Origin: Orobanche coerulescens
Taxonomy: Eukaryota > Streptophyta > Magnoliopsida > Lamiales > Orobanchaceae
DNA length: 64,000 nucleotides
Assembly (NCBI GenBank): GCA_033398695.1
Contig: CM065818.1
Span: 33,132,001-33,196,000, forward strand
Direction of reading: 5' to 3'
This document shows positions 10,131-22,493 of this stretch, piece by piece. The stretch's first letter is position 1; each line of letters starts with the position of its first letter. The translations under genes were made by a program, and so were the position numbers. The notes beneath the pieces are model-generated. The model was not told the origin of the DNA, did not search any database, and saw nothing but the letters and a program-made list of their open reading frames with translations.

Positions 10131-11784
10131 TGAGATTTGTCTGCATTAAGTATAAGATTAATTAGTGACTCATTCAATTATGTTCGAGTATAGAATTTAA
10201 GGTCTTTTCTATTCTTGTTACCCAGCTCCCACTATTTTTATCGGAATAACACACTCCCATGTGAAATCCTAAGTATCGTCGCTCTACTTCATAGTGGTGA
10301 TCGAGTTCTTTATAAATTTTAATAGAGGGCAACCGAATGTGTTTCTAGTCTATTAATTTTCATAAAGTGGTGTCCAACACCAACCCATCTAATGGATGAT
10401 TCGATCTTCTTTTTCCCCTTGTTCACTCCCCTCAACCTATACGGTTTCTATGGTTCGTGAACAAGTTAAGTTTATACCATCGACGCAATCGGTTTCACAA
10501 TCAATCTTATCCGCAACCTATCGTGTTTCTAGGGATAAAATTTGCTCCAACCGAAGGCATCCAATGCGCTCCGGTAATTTATCCGTCCTCCCGAACGACT
10601 ACCCCGATAACTCGGAAGCATAGCACATCCGGTTTGGATTTCAATTTCAAAACTTCGATGGAGGGAAGGAAAACCTTGAAACCTTATAAACTTAATTATT
10701 TGTTGTGGGAGAATTATCGCGATTAACGTTACACTTTGCACATTAATCGCTTAAGCGCGTTGTGGCATTCATACAATATGAAACAACCAATCACAACCTA
10801 GTTGCTACCAACATGTGGTTCATGGACCGCCTAGAAAACAAAAACTCCGTAATCTAATTACAAGTCTTCGTCTTGAATCTTCGTCTTCTCGAAATGGATC
10901 TTCCTCCGGTCTTCGTCATTACATATAAATTTTACATTGGAAATTGCATCCTAGATACAAATTTTTCTAGTAAAATAAATAGGCTCAAAACGGCCTTTAC
11001 AACCCAATCGAATAAAACGAACGATTCAAAAACTAAGTCCACGAACCACATCCCCATTCAAAAGCATTCATTCAATAAATACTAAATAAATGGAAAGCGT
11101 AGAGATACATTGATCCAATCAACAATACGAACCGATCCAATCGATTCACACAATCGGTAATATAATAACGCTCAAAATAATTCTATCGACCATAAATATT
11201 CCAATTAATCAAATTTCCCTTATAAAATGAAATACCATAAATCATTTTAATCATATTAAATCCAATTTAACATGCGGAGATTAATTTTCAAGAATACACA
11301 AAAAATCGAGTGGCGAAAATGGCTGCCATGGCCGAAGTCATCACGGCACTTCTTCCGCCGATCTCGCATGGCCGAAGTCACGCTCGGCATTTACCGGTTG
11401 TGCACGGCCCGTGTCTCCCGACACGGTCGGGTCTGCCGGCGATGGCTCAAGGTCGCCGACACGGCCCGTGTCACTGACACGGCCGAGTCACCCCGGCAGC
11501 CTTCGCCTTTGTCCGAAAAGTCGTCCGACGACGATTCGGAGCTCGATTTCGACCGGATATCCAATATCAATATTTTTCAACATTCATATCTTCAATATAA
11601 ATCATATTTCCAAGAAATTAAGATTTATATTTAGACATAAACTTACGAAAAATATAACTACAACGAACGTAAAAATATATACCACGATTATGACTAAAAT
11701 GATTCCAAATCATTCACCATCTAATCAAGCATTCCAAATGCCAATATCGTATATACGATCGCAAGACCTACGCTCCGATACCAC
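10131..11784 (-). other. Copia C leader between gag and 5' LTR
   Basis: About 1.65 kb without a recognisable frame, mostly AT-rich. A GC-rich block at 11329-11510 carries GACACGG...CCGTGTC palindromes. The primer site for initiator-Met tRNA is at 11772-11783, next to the 5' LTR. A few short open frames here share no features with known proteins. Confidence 0.6.
11329..11510. repeat. GC-rich palindrome cluster in Copia C leader
   Basis: Palindromes GCACGGCCCGTGTC (11402-11415) and GACACGGCCCGTGTC (11458-11472, perfect 7-bp arms), plus GACACGGTCGG and GACACGGCCGAGTC, sit in a 180-bp GC-rich island within AT-rich sequence. The words GGCCGAAGTCACG are also repeated at 11331 and 11370. Confidence 0.7.
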
Positions 11785-13752
11785 TGTTGGGATTCGGTGC
11801 CTAAAACGAAGGCCCAGCGGAAGCGGTAAAACGAAAATTAATTCGATCCGAATCCCTACGATGATCGATCGAGCTACGTATATACGAATATATAAACGAA
11901 AAGCAAGAGTTGTAAAAACTAACCCTCGAAGTCCGTTGATTAAATGGTAACCTTCTCTTGAGCTATTCCCAAGCTCTTGAACGATCCAACGCCGAAAGCA
12001 CCGCGTCTCTACTTGCCACGCCACGAGAAACGAACGGAATGACAACACCTTGCTATCCTCCGAGGATACGGCTAGAGCTAGGTGATGAAGCTATATATGT
12101 AAAGATTACTACACTCTAAGTGTTTTAATCTTACTCTCTCTTTATGTCTTGATATTTTTCTCTAAGAAAACAAGAACAAGGTTGAAGAAGAAGATGACTA
12201 AAGAGAAAACAATTTTCTCTCTCTCTCAAACTCAATGATACGTAAATGCCAAGAAGTATTGTGAGGATGAGAGATCAAAGTCTTGTATATATTCTTATTC
12301 AACCCACATGAATACAAATACATATATCATGATTTGATTCCCCATATAATGTATATGATACTTGTCCCCTCAATCACATGAGATTCCAAAACCATGATGG
12401 GGACAAGTCAATACACACACATGGTAATAAGTGGGGGTTGGCCCATGCTAGAAAACGGTCGAGTTCGGTTCGCTTTCGACTCCGTGAGTCCAAACAGATA
12501 AACTCCTATTCCGCTCCGATGTATTTATGTCGTTTAATTAATCCAATTAATTAAACATATCAAATACAAAATAACATAATTAATTTCTCCAAGAAATAAT
12601 TATATTCATGAATTAAATTAATCACCCAGTAATTTATTTAATTCATTAGGCCGTAAATCAATTTATCCAATAAATCGATTTAAACATCCAATGTTCCAAA
12701 ATTAGATATCCAATATCTAATATTCATAATGAGATAATTAGCTCGATTCATTCCGTTGTCAATCCTAATGCGCGACTCGGTAGGTCCGTCTCGATCAAGA
12801 ATGGGAGGAACTAAAGAGTAGTAGCACCACCTAGCCAAAGATGGTGGCCTACACTGCACTCGATCGAGAACGAATGATTGGGATCATTCAAGAACCATTC
12901 TGCCGTGAATACCAAGATACGTATAAACCCTTCTTTCAAATGTCCCGATCAAGTTATAGGTCACGGTCACCAAACCATATCTCGTATTGACGCTATGCAT
13001 GCGTTAATGCAAATCGAGATCATCGAGTCGCCGTGGTATCTAATACAACTAGCTCCAATGCTTTGGCCAAAGACTTATGATCTCATTTGCCAATAACCGC
13101 ATAGGACATATAACCCGCTCACTAACGGGAGAAAGAATTCTATCTTGGTATTCGGTAGACTCGCTACTTGCCCGTCCAAGATGCACGCCGAGGTTGACCC
13201 CGCCTTCCGGTTTACAGGTGGTCGAACTACTCTAATGAAAATCTTGACGTCACAAGCACATCCCTACTAAATCCTCAAGTCGAAGGTTCACGAATACCTA
13301 TCACAACCTTTCGATTCCGTCATTGTGATCCGGAGTGAAATCCATGTGACGAATCGAGGGTGAGTCGGTTCGAGTATACTAATCCAATTAGCATACCTAT
13401 AACGTGTGCTCCCACTAACCATTAGTGTTCGACAGGCACTCTCCATGTCAAAGAACACGTCATACAAGTCTTCACATAAACTTAACGCCTATCAAGTTTC
13501 ATCGACTTGCGACGATTAAGTATTTGAGCTATAACCTTTCCAAAGCGACCCCCTTATCCAATAAGGAGTGGAACGTTTTGCTCTCAAATACATGGACTAG
13601 TTTCTATATGTTTATTTACGAGTTAGGAATGCCAGTAACTACCAGTAAATAAAGAAACATTCATTTGCCTTATATAAATGGTTTACATAATTACAAGTAC
13701 AATGCCCTCACTCAACAACCTCTGAGTGGCATTCGAGGGCATACTCCTAACA
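11785..13752 (-). repeat. Copia C 5' LTR
   Basis: Partner of the LTR at 4294-6261, identical in length. On the minus strand it is upstream of the primer site and gag, so it carried the promoter. Confidence 0.92.
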
Positions 13753-13757
13753 ATCTA

Positions 13758-15159
13758 GTGCATCAACCTGAGATCACCAACTTCACATGAGAATGATAAT
13801 CGAGTTTGAATATAAAAGTTGTGATGATATTCATTTCCTTGAAATTCAAAGATGTTTGAATCTGTAAGATCATTCATAAGTTTATGATCATGACATGTAG
13901 ACGGATAACGTACGATTAATCACTGAGGAGTTTGAAATTTCATCACCGATTAGAACGGTCTGCTGCCTAGTAGTGAAACTGCCATGCACGATTAGCGTAC
14001 GCTAAGCTATGCAAATTAACGTACGCTATCGGGCATGTTTAGCGTACGCTACGTTTGATTCGTAGCGTACGTTAGGCCATCAGGCGAGTCAGTCAGCTGA
14101 CCAGTGAGGACTGTTGATACATAGTTAGCGTACGCTAGGCTTCGATTGTTTACGTGCGCTATCGAGCAGGCTTAACGCACGCTACATAGAATACGTAGCA
14201 TACGCTAAGTAGAATATGTAGCATACGCTAAGTAGTTCAGGCAGATTATGTTTTATGAACTTTTGGCCATAAGTTGGATTGTTAGACATTAGTACGACGT
14301 GAGATAAATTCTATATTATTCCTTTTGTTAAGGCTCGAGCTTGCTACGTGATTGATCGAAGGGGCGACCTTCGAGTGTTTTATTTTTCGTGGAAGTAGTA
14401 TTCTTGTCTTCGAATCGAGGCAAGTACCTTAATTGTTTTATGTATTGATGTTATACATATTATTGTACATGTTTGTCGTTGTTGTATGTCCATCTCGTGT
14501 TGGTCCGACGGGATCATCGGGGGATCTATGCTAGCGTGCGCTGGATCACCGGACGGGTTTTTCCACCTCAGGTTGGTTTGACGGAATCATCCGGGGGTCT
14601 AGGCAGTGAACGCCGGATCATTGGAATTACCATGTGTATGTTGTGATATCATATTGTGATTATCATGTGTGTATGTTATTATTGAGTTTCTCGCAGGACA
14701 AGACTCGCTGGTTCTTTTGTCATTTAAGTTATTATTATTCTTCATGAGATGTTGAATAATATGTTATGGTACTAGTACTAGCAATCGTTGTGCTAACCCC
14801 TTCAGGGATGAACATTTGTTTATGTTCAGGATCCCTGAGAGAAGGGAAACAACCACTGGAGCTGCATGACGACGAGGGTGCAGAGTGATGTTCCGGCCGG
14901 GTTTATTTGTCTGTTGTTTGTACCGTTTTAATAAGTACTCGAGTACGTAGTCGTTTATGATGATTTGGATTTGGTGATGTATTAATACTTTTCCATTGAA
15001 CATTCGTATTTGCAGTATTGGTCAGAACTGTTGTATCTTATTTCCGTTATTCTCATACGTTGGTATCTGTTAATGTCTTTTCAATTCTTAAGCCTTGTAA
15101 ATCCTTATGTAAAGGATTTACGGCGCTGTAATATTCCTGAATATATCGGGGATGTTACA
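13758..15159 (+). repeat. Gypsy A 5' LTR, second segment
   Basis: Resumes the LTR after Copia C and matches 20924-22301. It contains the main AGCGTACGCT array (13991-14232) and ends GATGTTACA at 15159, six bases before the primer site. Confidence 0.9.
13991..14232. repeat. AGCGTACGCT palindrome array in Gypsy A LTR
   Basis: About nine copies of the 10-bp palindrome AGCGTACGCT or close variants (AACGTACGCT, AGCATACGCT, AACGCACGCT) lie in 240 bp. The matching array in the 3' LTR is at 21161-21380. A smaller block lies at 3600-3830 and at 20255-20450. Each copy contains CpG and can pair with every other copy in either orientation. Confidence 0.8.
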
Positions 15160-15164
15160 GAATA

Positions 15165-15177
15165 TGGTATCAGAGCT
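15165..15177 (+). promoter_or_regulatory. Gypsy A primer-binding site
   Basis: TGGTATCAGAGCT, complementary to the 3' end of initiator-Met tRNA, five bases after the 5' LTR. This is the standard minus-strand primer site of plant chromoviruses. Confidence 0.85.
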
Positions 15178-15394
15178 AAGATTATGGATATCTTGGCCAT
15201 TGGGTTAAAATAGAGGTCGTATACGTCTTTGGAGGTAACCGGCCGTGAATAACATCACTGTACTACATACGTCTTCGTGTGAACGGTGGTTGTAAGTTCC
15301 TAAACTCCATCTCATCCTTTACATGTTGTATCTCTTTATACTTGAACATTAGAACGATATTATTTCCTGTATATTGAGTATTTATGCTTTCAGT

Positions 15395-18300
15395 ATGTTG
15401 AGAGGTGTACGTGGACGTGGTCGCGGTCGCGGACGCGGACGAAGGAATGTAGAAAGAGAAGCTTCGCCTTCTAATCAGGCCAGCCACAGCTCAGGCGAGC
15501 CGCAAAGATCTATTAATAATGAACCGGAACCTGCTGTGCCCGAAATCCTTCGTCAGGTGGTGAACCAGATGACTCAATTTGCCCAGGTCGTGGACCGAAT
15601 GCAGTTGGCGGTGGGATTACAGCAGGGAGATAGATAGCAAGGGATCCCAGACATGGGAAATCGAGGTGACCGATGGCTGCAAGAGGTGGCGAAGATGCAA
15701 CCACTCAAATTTGACGGCTTTTTTGAGACTCCCACATGGGACCATTGGTTGAAGGAATTGGAGAAAATTTTTGCCGGAATAAATTGCCCAGACGACCGGA
15801 GAGCCTCTATTGCTCAGTACTTTCTGGTAGGGGAAGCATCCGAGCGGTAGGAAGCCATCCGGCCTACAGATCATGACGCTGACTGGACAGAATTTAAATT
15901 GATGATGGAAGCTCAGTACTGCCCTCCTCCTATGAGGGAAGCCAAAGTTTGGGAGTTTTTCTCCGCTCAGTCATCAGACGAACCCATATCCCAGACAATT
16001 AAGACGTTTAACCAGCAGTTGGCATTCGTTCGACATCTGGTCAGAACAGATGCATAAATGATGATCCATTTTGATATGAGGATGAAACCATAAATCCAGA
16101 GGTACATGTCCGGTTTTGAATGTACCACTCTCCGTCAATACCAGGATAAGGCGTTGGCGTATGAGATCAAGGAAGTAGCAATGGAGAAGTTTACAAAATC
16201 CAAGAAGCGGAAAGTCTCTGGTACTTTTACAGAGCACAAGAGCAGCGGGCCCCACAAGGCCCAGTCATCTTTTCATTCCTTCAAGAAACCTCCGCACCCA
16301 TCTAGGAGCGGAAAGAACTTCGGAGCAGCATCAACCATGACAGATGTCACCAGGAAATGCTTTAACTGTGCCCAGACAGGGCACTATCGACGGAATTGCC
16401 CCCTACCTGCCGTGACTTGTTTTGATTGTGGACGAGAGGGACATCGTGCGGTGTTCTGTGAAGAGGCTGCAAAGTCTTTTAGAGCCCATACACCGCAGCC
16501 ACTTCAGAAGGAAGCTAGTATCCAACAGACACAGCAAAGTGTACAGATGCCTCAGAATTTTGGCCGCGGACGAGGCAGAGGACAATGGGACCGAAAGGGT
16601 ACAACGAGTGCCGGATCTGTTCCCCCACGTCTGTATGAGATGAGGAGAACATACGATCAGGATGCTGCTGCCGCATCAGGTACTGTTCAGATCCTTTCCC
16701 AGCCAGTTAGCGTTTTATTCGATATAGGAGCTACACATTCATTTATATCCTTATCTTGTGTAAATCGTTTGAATATTACTGGTTTTCATAATTGTGAACC
16801 TTATGTTGTTAGTTTACCGAGTGGAGAGAGGATTGTTGGAAACTTAGAAACTAGAGATTTCCCTGTATTATTTGGAGGTAGAGAGTGGCTCTCAAATCTG
16901 ATTGTAATAGAAATGCAAGGAGACGACCTGATACTCGGAGACGATTGGCTTAATCGATATGGAGCTATTGTAAACTACCGAATGAGGAATATCTCGCTGA
17001 TCGCTGACGATGGTTCCGAGATACTGTTTGAAGGATGGAAACCAGGAAGCTCAGGAAAATTGATCAAGGCGATGAAAGCTGTCAAATTGTTGAAACAGGG
17101 CTGTACCGAATACTGGTGCTATGCAATGAAGAAAGAAGACGAAATTGTGGAACTTTCATCCATTCCTGTTGTGAACGAATTTCCGGATGTATTTCCTGAC
17201 GAGTTACCTGGACTACCTCCACGACGGGATGTAGAATTCACCATCGAGCTGGAACCCGAAGCTACACCAATTTCTAAGGCGCCGTATCGTATGGCACCTA
17301 CTGAGATGTATGAACTGAAAAAGCAGCTGGAGGAGTTATTGGACAAAGGCTATATCCAGCCAAGCGTTTCACCCTGGGGAGCGCCAGTTCTTTTTGTCCG
17401 GAAGAAGGATGGATCACTTCGACTGTGTATTGAGTATCGAGAGCTGAACAAAATTACGATTAAGAACAAGTATCCGTTGCCACGGATTGATGATTTATTT
17501 GATCAGTTGCAAGGAGTAACAGTATATTCTAAAATCGATATGAGATCAGGATACCATTAACTGAGGATTAAGGAATCTGATGTTCCGAAATCAGCATTCA
17601 GAACTCGTTACGGACATTATGAGATTGTAGTGATGCTATTTGGTCTCACTAATGCACCTGCTGTATTCATGCAATTGATGAACCGAGTGTTCATCGAATA
17701 TTTGGATAAATTTGTGGTCGTGTTCATTGATGACATTCTGGTGTATTCTAAGAGCCAGGAAGAGCATGCACAGCATTTACGGATTGTGTTAGACCTGTTG
17801 AGAAATGAACAATTGTACGCCAAGCTCTCTAAGTGTGAATTCTGGCTAAAGGAAGTAATGTTCCTCGGTCATGTGGTATCAGCTGAAGGAGTCCGAGTAG
17901 ATCCTCAGAAGATCGAAGCGGTTACGGATTGGAAGCCTCCAAAGAACATGAAAGAAGTCCGGAGTTTCTTAGGACTTGTTGGGTATTATCGTCGGTTCGT
18001 GGAAGGATTTTCTAAAATTTTCCACCCACTTACTCAACTACTGCAGAAAACTCAAAATTTTGAATGGAACGAGTTGTGTCAGAATAGCTTTGATGAATTG
18101 AAGGATAGATTTACGACAACACTGATTTTAACACTTCCACAGGGAACTGGAGGATTTATAGTTTACAGTGATGCTTCGAACCAAGGACTTGGGTGCGTAT
18201 TGATGCAGAATGATAAGGTGATCACTTATACGTCACGACAGCTAAAACCTTACGAAGTGAATTACACAACGCATGATTTGGAGTTAGCAGCAGTAGTTTT

Positions 18301-20065
18301 TGCTTTGAAAATCTGTAGGTATTACCTGTTCGGGACTCACTGTCAGATCTTTACGGATCACAAGAGTCTCAAATACATCTTCAGTCAGAAGGAGTTGAAC
18401 ATGCGGCAGAGAAGATGGTTAGAGATGATTAAGGACTACGGCTTGGAGATTCTGTATCATACAGGCAAAGCAAATGTAGTGGCCGAAGCACTCAGCCGCA
18501 AGCCTATTTCTATCAAGATGCTGGAGACTCTGACCTCCCAGCTCAGTATTCAACGAGAGATGATTCGAGAAGGAATTGAAGTATGGTTACAAAGAGTCCA
18601 AGGACAACTGTGCGTGATGGAAATAACTTCATCGTTAATCGAGGAAATCATATCTAAACAAGCAGATGATCCTCTGATGATTCGGTTACGTAAAGAAGTG
18701 ATCAAGGGGAAGGCCCCCGGATTCGTAACTCATGATGATGGAGTTTTGAGATTTCAGAACCAACTTTGCGTTCCCGATGTCGATATTGTGAAACAGACGA
18801 TTATGAAAGAAGCTCAGAGGTCGCCCTATTCTATCCACCCGGGCACCAGTAAGATGTACAAGGACTTAAAGCAGAATTTCTGGTGGGGCAACATGAAGAA
18901 AGATGTAACGGACTATGTTTCGAAATGCTTAACTTGTCAGCAGGTTAAGATCGAGCATCAACGACCTGCCGGGATGTTGAAGCCACTCCCGATTCCTGAA
19001 TGGAAGTGGGAGGACATATCGATGGACTTTATTACTAGTATGCCAAGAACCAAGACAGTAATGAACATGATTTGGGTGATAATTGATCGTTTAAACAAAT
19101 CAGCTCATTTTCTAGGCATTAAGGACACGTGGGGACCAGATAGGTTAGCACGAGTATTTATTTCAGAGATAGTCCGATTGCATGGTACGCCGAAGACCAT
19201 TATTTCTGACCGAGACGGTCGCTTTGTATCGCATTTTTGGAAAGCAGTTCATAGGGCCTTGGGGACCGAATTTAACTTCAGTACAGCTTATCACCCGCAG
19301 ACTGACGGACAATCCGAAAGGACCATTCAAAGGGTGGAAGACATGCTAGGGGCCTGCGCCTTAGATTGGTCAAACGATTAGGAAGTTCATCTACCGTTGA
19401 TTGAATTTACCTACAACAATAGTTGGCATGTTTCCATTAAGATGGCACCGTTTGAGGCATTATACGGGAGGAGATGCAGATCGCCCCTATGTTGGAACGA
19501 TTCATCAGACTTGATCGGGACAGAACCAGAGTTGATCGTACAGATACGAGAGAAGATAGCCTTGATTCATGAAAGGCTGTTGACCGCCCAGAGTCGACAG
19601 AAATCTTATGCGGACGTACGCCGTCGCCCATTGGCGTTCAGTACTGGAGACCACGTACTTTTAAAGGTTTCTCCTACTCGGGGAATCTTTCGTTTTGGAA
19701 GGAAAGGAAAGCTTAGTCCGAGATATATCAGACCATTCGAGATCCTTGAGAGAGTTGGAGAGTTGGCATATAGATTGGCATTACCGCCGTCATTGAGCCA
19801 TGTTAATAATGTGTTCCACGTATCCCAGTTACGGAGATATATACCGGATCTTAGTCATGTCATTGATTTCGGCGAGATCGAAGTCTCTCGGGATGGAACG
19901 TTTGAAGAAAGACCAGTCAAGATACTCGAGAGCCGAGTTAAGCAGTTGAGGAACAAACCAATCGTTTTGGTCAAAGTTCAGTGGTCACGCCACGGGGTGG
20001 AAGAAGCCACTTGGGAAACGGAAGATATCATGAAGTCCAGATATCCAGAGTTATTTTCGTCTTGA
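15395..20065 (+). pseudogene. Gypsy A gag-pol polyprotein, single frame with six stops
   Basis: One frame runs from ATG 15395 (MLRGVRGRGRGRGRGRR) to TGA 20063, broken only by in-frame stops at 15635, 15848, 16055, 16091, 17558 and 19379. Order: gag; zinc knuckles [14 protein letters not shown] and [14 protein letters not shown] (about 16358-16460); protease with DIGATHSF where the family has DSGATHSF (about 16720); RT with FIDD (about 17725); RNase H ([21 protein letters not shown]). Integrase follows, with CLTCQQVK and the DDE residues in [17 protein letters not shown] and [10 protein letters not shown], though the first zinc histidine appears replaced ([12 protein letters not shown]). A C-terminal chromodomain ends in WSRHGVEEATWETED. 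The chromodomain would guide integration to chromatin. Several stops are one change from Trp or Gln codons, as expected from cytosine deamination. Confidence 0.92.
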
Positions 20066-20100
20066 GTTTCGGGACGAAACTCCTTTTTAGTAGGAGAGTA
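20066..20100 (+). promoter_or_regulatory. Gypsy A polypurine region
   Basis: GGGACGAAACTCC followed by TTTTTAGTAGGAGAGTA ends directly at the 3' LTR. The same arrangement precedes the 3' LTRs of Gypsy B (27260-27291) and Gypsy H (57322-57352), tying the three to one chromovirus group. Confidence 0.8.
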
Positions 20101-22301
20101 TGTAATATCCGGATTTATTGTTGTGTACTTCATCTGTATTTGAACCCTGTATTATTCGGAATTGTGATCTCGATAATTGGAGTATGATATTTCTCATATT
20201 TGTATCCTTGTACATAAGTATAACATCATGCAAAATTTTTCATGCAAACTCGTGATAGTGCACGCTAAGAATGTAGCTTAACGTGCGTTATAGGGCTACA
20301 ACTAGCGCACGCTACGAATGAAGAATTTGCGTGCGCTAGACATTTAATTATTGAGCTAGACGGATAGTACATGCGCCAGCCAGACGTGGGTCCGGATAAG
20401 ATTCCCGCGGGCGGAACTGGACAGTTTTGGAGTCAACTCTTATTTAGCGTGCGCTAACCAGCTTTGTGCAGAAACTTTATTTAAGGGACAACACTCCATT
20501 TCTTCTTGTTCCCTTCAGTCGTCCTCATTACTTGATAGTCCAGAGAGCCTATTATCCTCCTTAAACACAATTAGAACACATCTACCTGATCATTGGAGAT
20601 TGAATGTCACTTGTGATTGATCATTGAAGTGGGGAAACACCTTGGATTGGCATACAAACAACCGGAGCTCGATTCTACCTTTTTGACTCAGTGTTATCTT
20701 CATATTAAGGTATGTTAATTCTTTCTCTAGCCTTAGATTCATGTTCTGAAGAGTTAGATGAATCATTCTATCAAGATATTGAGTGCCATTGATGAATTAT
20801 TCAACAAACATCATGCTTAGAAGTGGGAATGATTATGCTTATATTTCGTCGTTGAAACATTGTAGTTGGAATTGTTAGTTCACCTTCAATATGAAGTCTG
20901 AATATGACAATGATAATGGAATCTAGTGCATCAACCTGAGATCACCAACTTCACATGAGAATGATAATCGAGTTTGAATATAAAAGTTGTGGTGATATTC
21001 ATTTCCTTGAAATTCAAAGATGTTTGAATCTGAAAGATCATTCATAAGTTTATGATCATGACATGTAGATGGATAAGGTACGATTAATCACTGAGGAGTT
21101 TGAAATTTCATCACCGATTAGAACGGTCTGCTGCCCAGTAGTGAAACTGCCATGCACGATTAGCGTACACTAAGCTATGAAGATTAACGTACGCTATCGG
21201 GCATGTTTAGCGTACGCTACGTTTGGTTCGTAGCGTACGTTAGGCCATCAGGCGAGTCAGTCAGCTGACCAGTGAGGACTGTCGAACATAGTTAGCGTAC
21301 GCTAGGCTTCGATTGTTTACGTGCGCTATCGAGCAGGCTTAACGAATGCTACGTAGAATACGTAGCGTACGCTAAGTAGTTTAGGCAGATTAGGTTTTAT
21401 GAACTTTTGGCCGTAAGTTGGATTGTTAGACATTCATACGACGTGAGATAAATTCTATATTATTCCTTTTGTTAAGGCTCGAGCTTGCTACGTGATTGAT
21501 CGAAGGGGCGACCTTCGAGTGTTTCATTTTTCGTGGAAGTAGTATTCTTGTCTTCGAATCGAGGCAAGTACCTAATTGTTTTATGTATTGATGTTATACA
21601 TATTGTTGTACATGCTTGTCGTTGTTGTATGTCCACCTCGTGTTGGTCCGACGGGATCATCGGGGGATCTATGCTAGCGTGCGCTGGATCATCAGATGGT
21701 TTTTCCACCTCGTGTTGGTTTGACGGAATCATCGGGGGGTCTAGGCAGTGAACGCTGGATCATTGGAATTACCATGTGTATGTTGTGATATCATGTTGTG
21801 ATTATCATGTGTGTATGTTATTATTGAGTTTCTCACAGGAGAAGACTCGCTGGTTCTTTTGTCATTTAAGTTATTATTATTCTTCATGAGATGTTGAATA
21901 ATATGTTATGGTACTTGCACTAGCAATCGTTGTGCTAACCCCTTCAGGGGTGAACATTTGTTTATGTTCAGTATCCAGGAGAGCAGGGAAACAACCACTG
22001 GAGCTGCATGACGACGAGGGTGCAGAGTGATGTTCCGGCCGGGTTTATCTATCTGTTGTTTGTACCATTTTAATAAGTACTCGAGTATGTAGTCGTTTAT
22101 GATGATTTGGATTTGGTGATGTATTAATACTTTTCCATTGAACATTCGTATTTGCAGTATTGGTCAGAACTATTGTATCTTATTTCCGTTATTCTCATAT
22201 GTTGGTATCTGTTAATATCTTTTCAATTCTTCAGCCTTGTAAATCCTTATGTAAAGGATTTACGGCACTGTAATATTCCTGAATATATCGGGGATGTTAC
22301 A
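20101..22301 (+). repeat. Gypsy A 3' LTR
   Basis: Uninterrupted 2201-bp LTR, TGTAATATCC to GATGTTACA. Against the split 5' LTR it shows scattered substitutions (roughly 3-4% by eye over short samples) and a few indels in the palindrome array. Confidence 0.92.
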
Positions 22302-22365
22302 TCATGGCCGGGCATGTTGGGGCCAGGCCAGCCCTAGCCGAGTTGCGGCCGGAAGGGCCCGGCAG

Positions 22366-22493
22366 TTACGTACGTAAGGCCGGTTATGTACGTAAGCCAT
22401 GGCCAGTTATGTACGTAACGCTGCCGGCATTTCTGGGCAGTGAGTTTGGCCATGGCCGGTTACGTACGTAAGCCATGGCCGATTACATACGTA
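22366..22493. repeat. TTACGTACGTAA palindrome array in Gypsy B LTR
   Basis: Five copies of the 12-bp palindrome TTACGTACGTAA or a variant start at 22366, 22384, 22407, 22460 and 22483, separated by GCC(AT)GGCC words that are themselves palindromic (CCATGG, GGCC). The 3' LTR repeats the arrangement at 27863-27990. Confidence 0.85.

Larger units (their letters stand above)
4294..13752 (-). mobile_element. Copia C: complete, degenerate Copia element
   Basis: Bounded by TGTTGGGATTCGG at 4294 and ACTCCTAACA at 13752, with ATCTA duplicated at 4289-4293 and 13753-13757. The two LTRs are both 1968 bp (4294-6261 and 11785-13752). It lies on the minus strand: the primer site is beside the right LTR (complement of GCTCCGATACCA, 11772-11783, one mismatch to the initiator-Met site) and the polypurine tract beside the left (complement of ATCTCCCACTTGCAC, 6262-6276). 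The gag and pol remnants between run right to left. It is inserted in the 5' LTR of Gypsy A. Confidence 0.92.
3445..22301 (+). mobile_element. Gypsy A: near full-length Tekay/Del-like chromovirus
   Basis: The element starts TGTAATATCC at 3445 and ends GATGTTACA at 22301; TCATG flanks it at 3440-3444 and 22302-22306. The 5' LTR is split by Copia C (3445-4293 plus 13758-15159); the 3' LTR is 20101-22301 (2201 bp). The primer site TGGTATCAGAGC lies at 15165, the gag-pol frame at 15395-20065, and the polypurine stretch TTTTTAGTAGGAGAGTA just before 20101. The domain order PR-RT-RH-INT plus a C-terminal chromodomain and the long LTRs point to the Tekay/Del clade. It is inserted in the 5' LTR of Gypsy B. 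Confidence 0.9.

Noticed and set aside
13991..14232. The AGCGTACGCT array as a CRISPR-like array
   Set aside because: Units are 10 bp, palindromic and irregularly spaced, within a plant LTR.
16403..17823. Opposite-strand frames overlapping Gypsy A gag-pol
   Set aside because: They are shadows of the polyprotein frame with no independent features.
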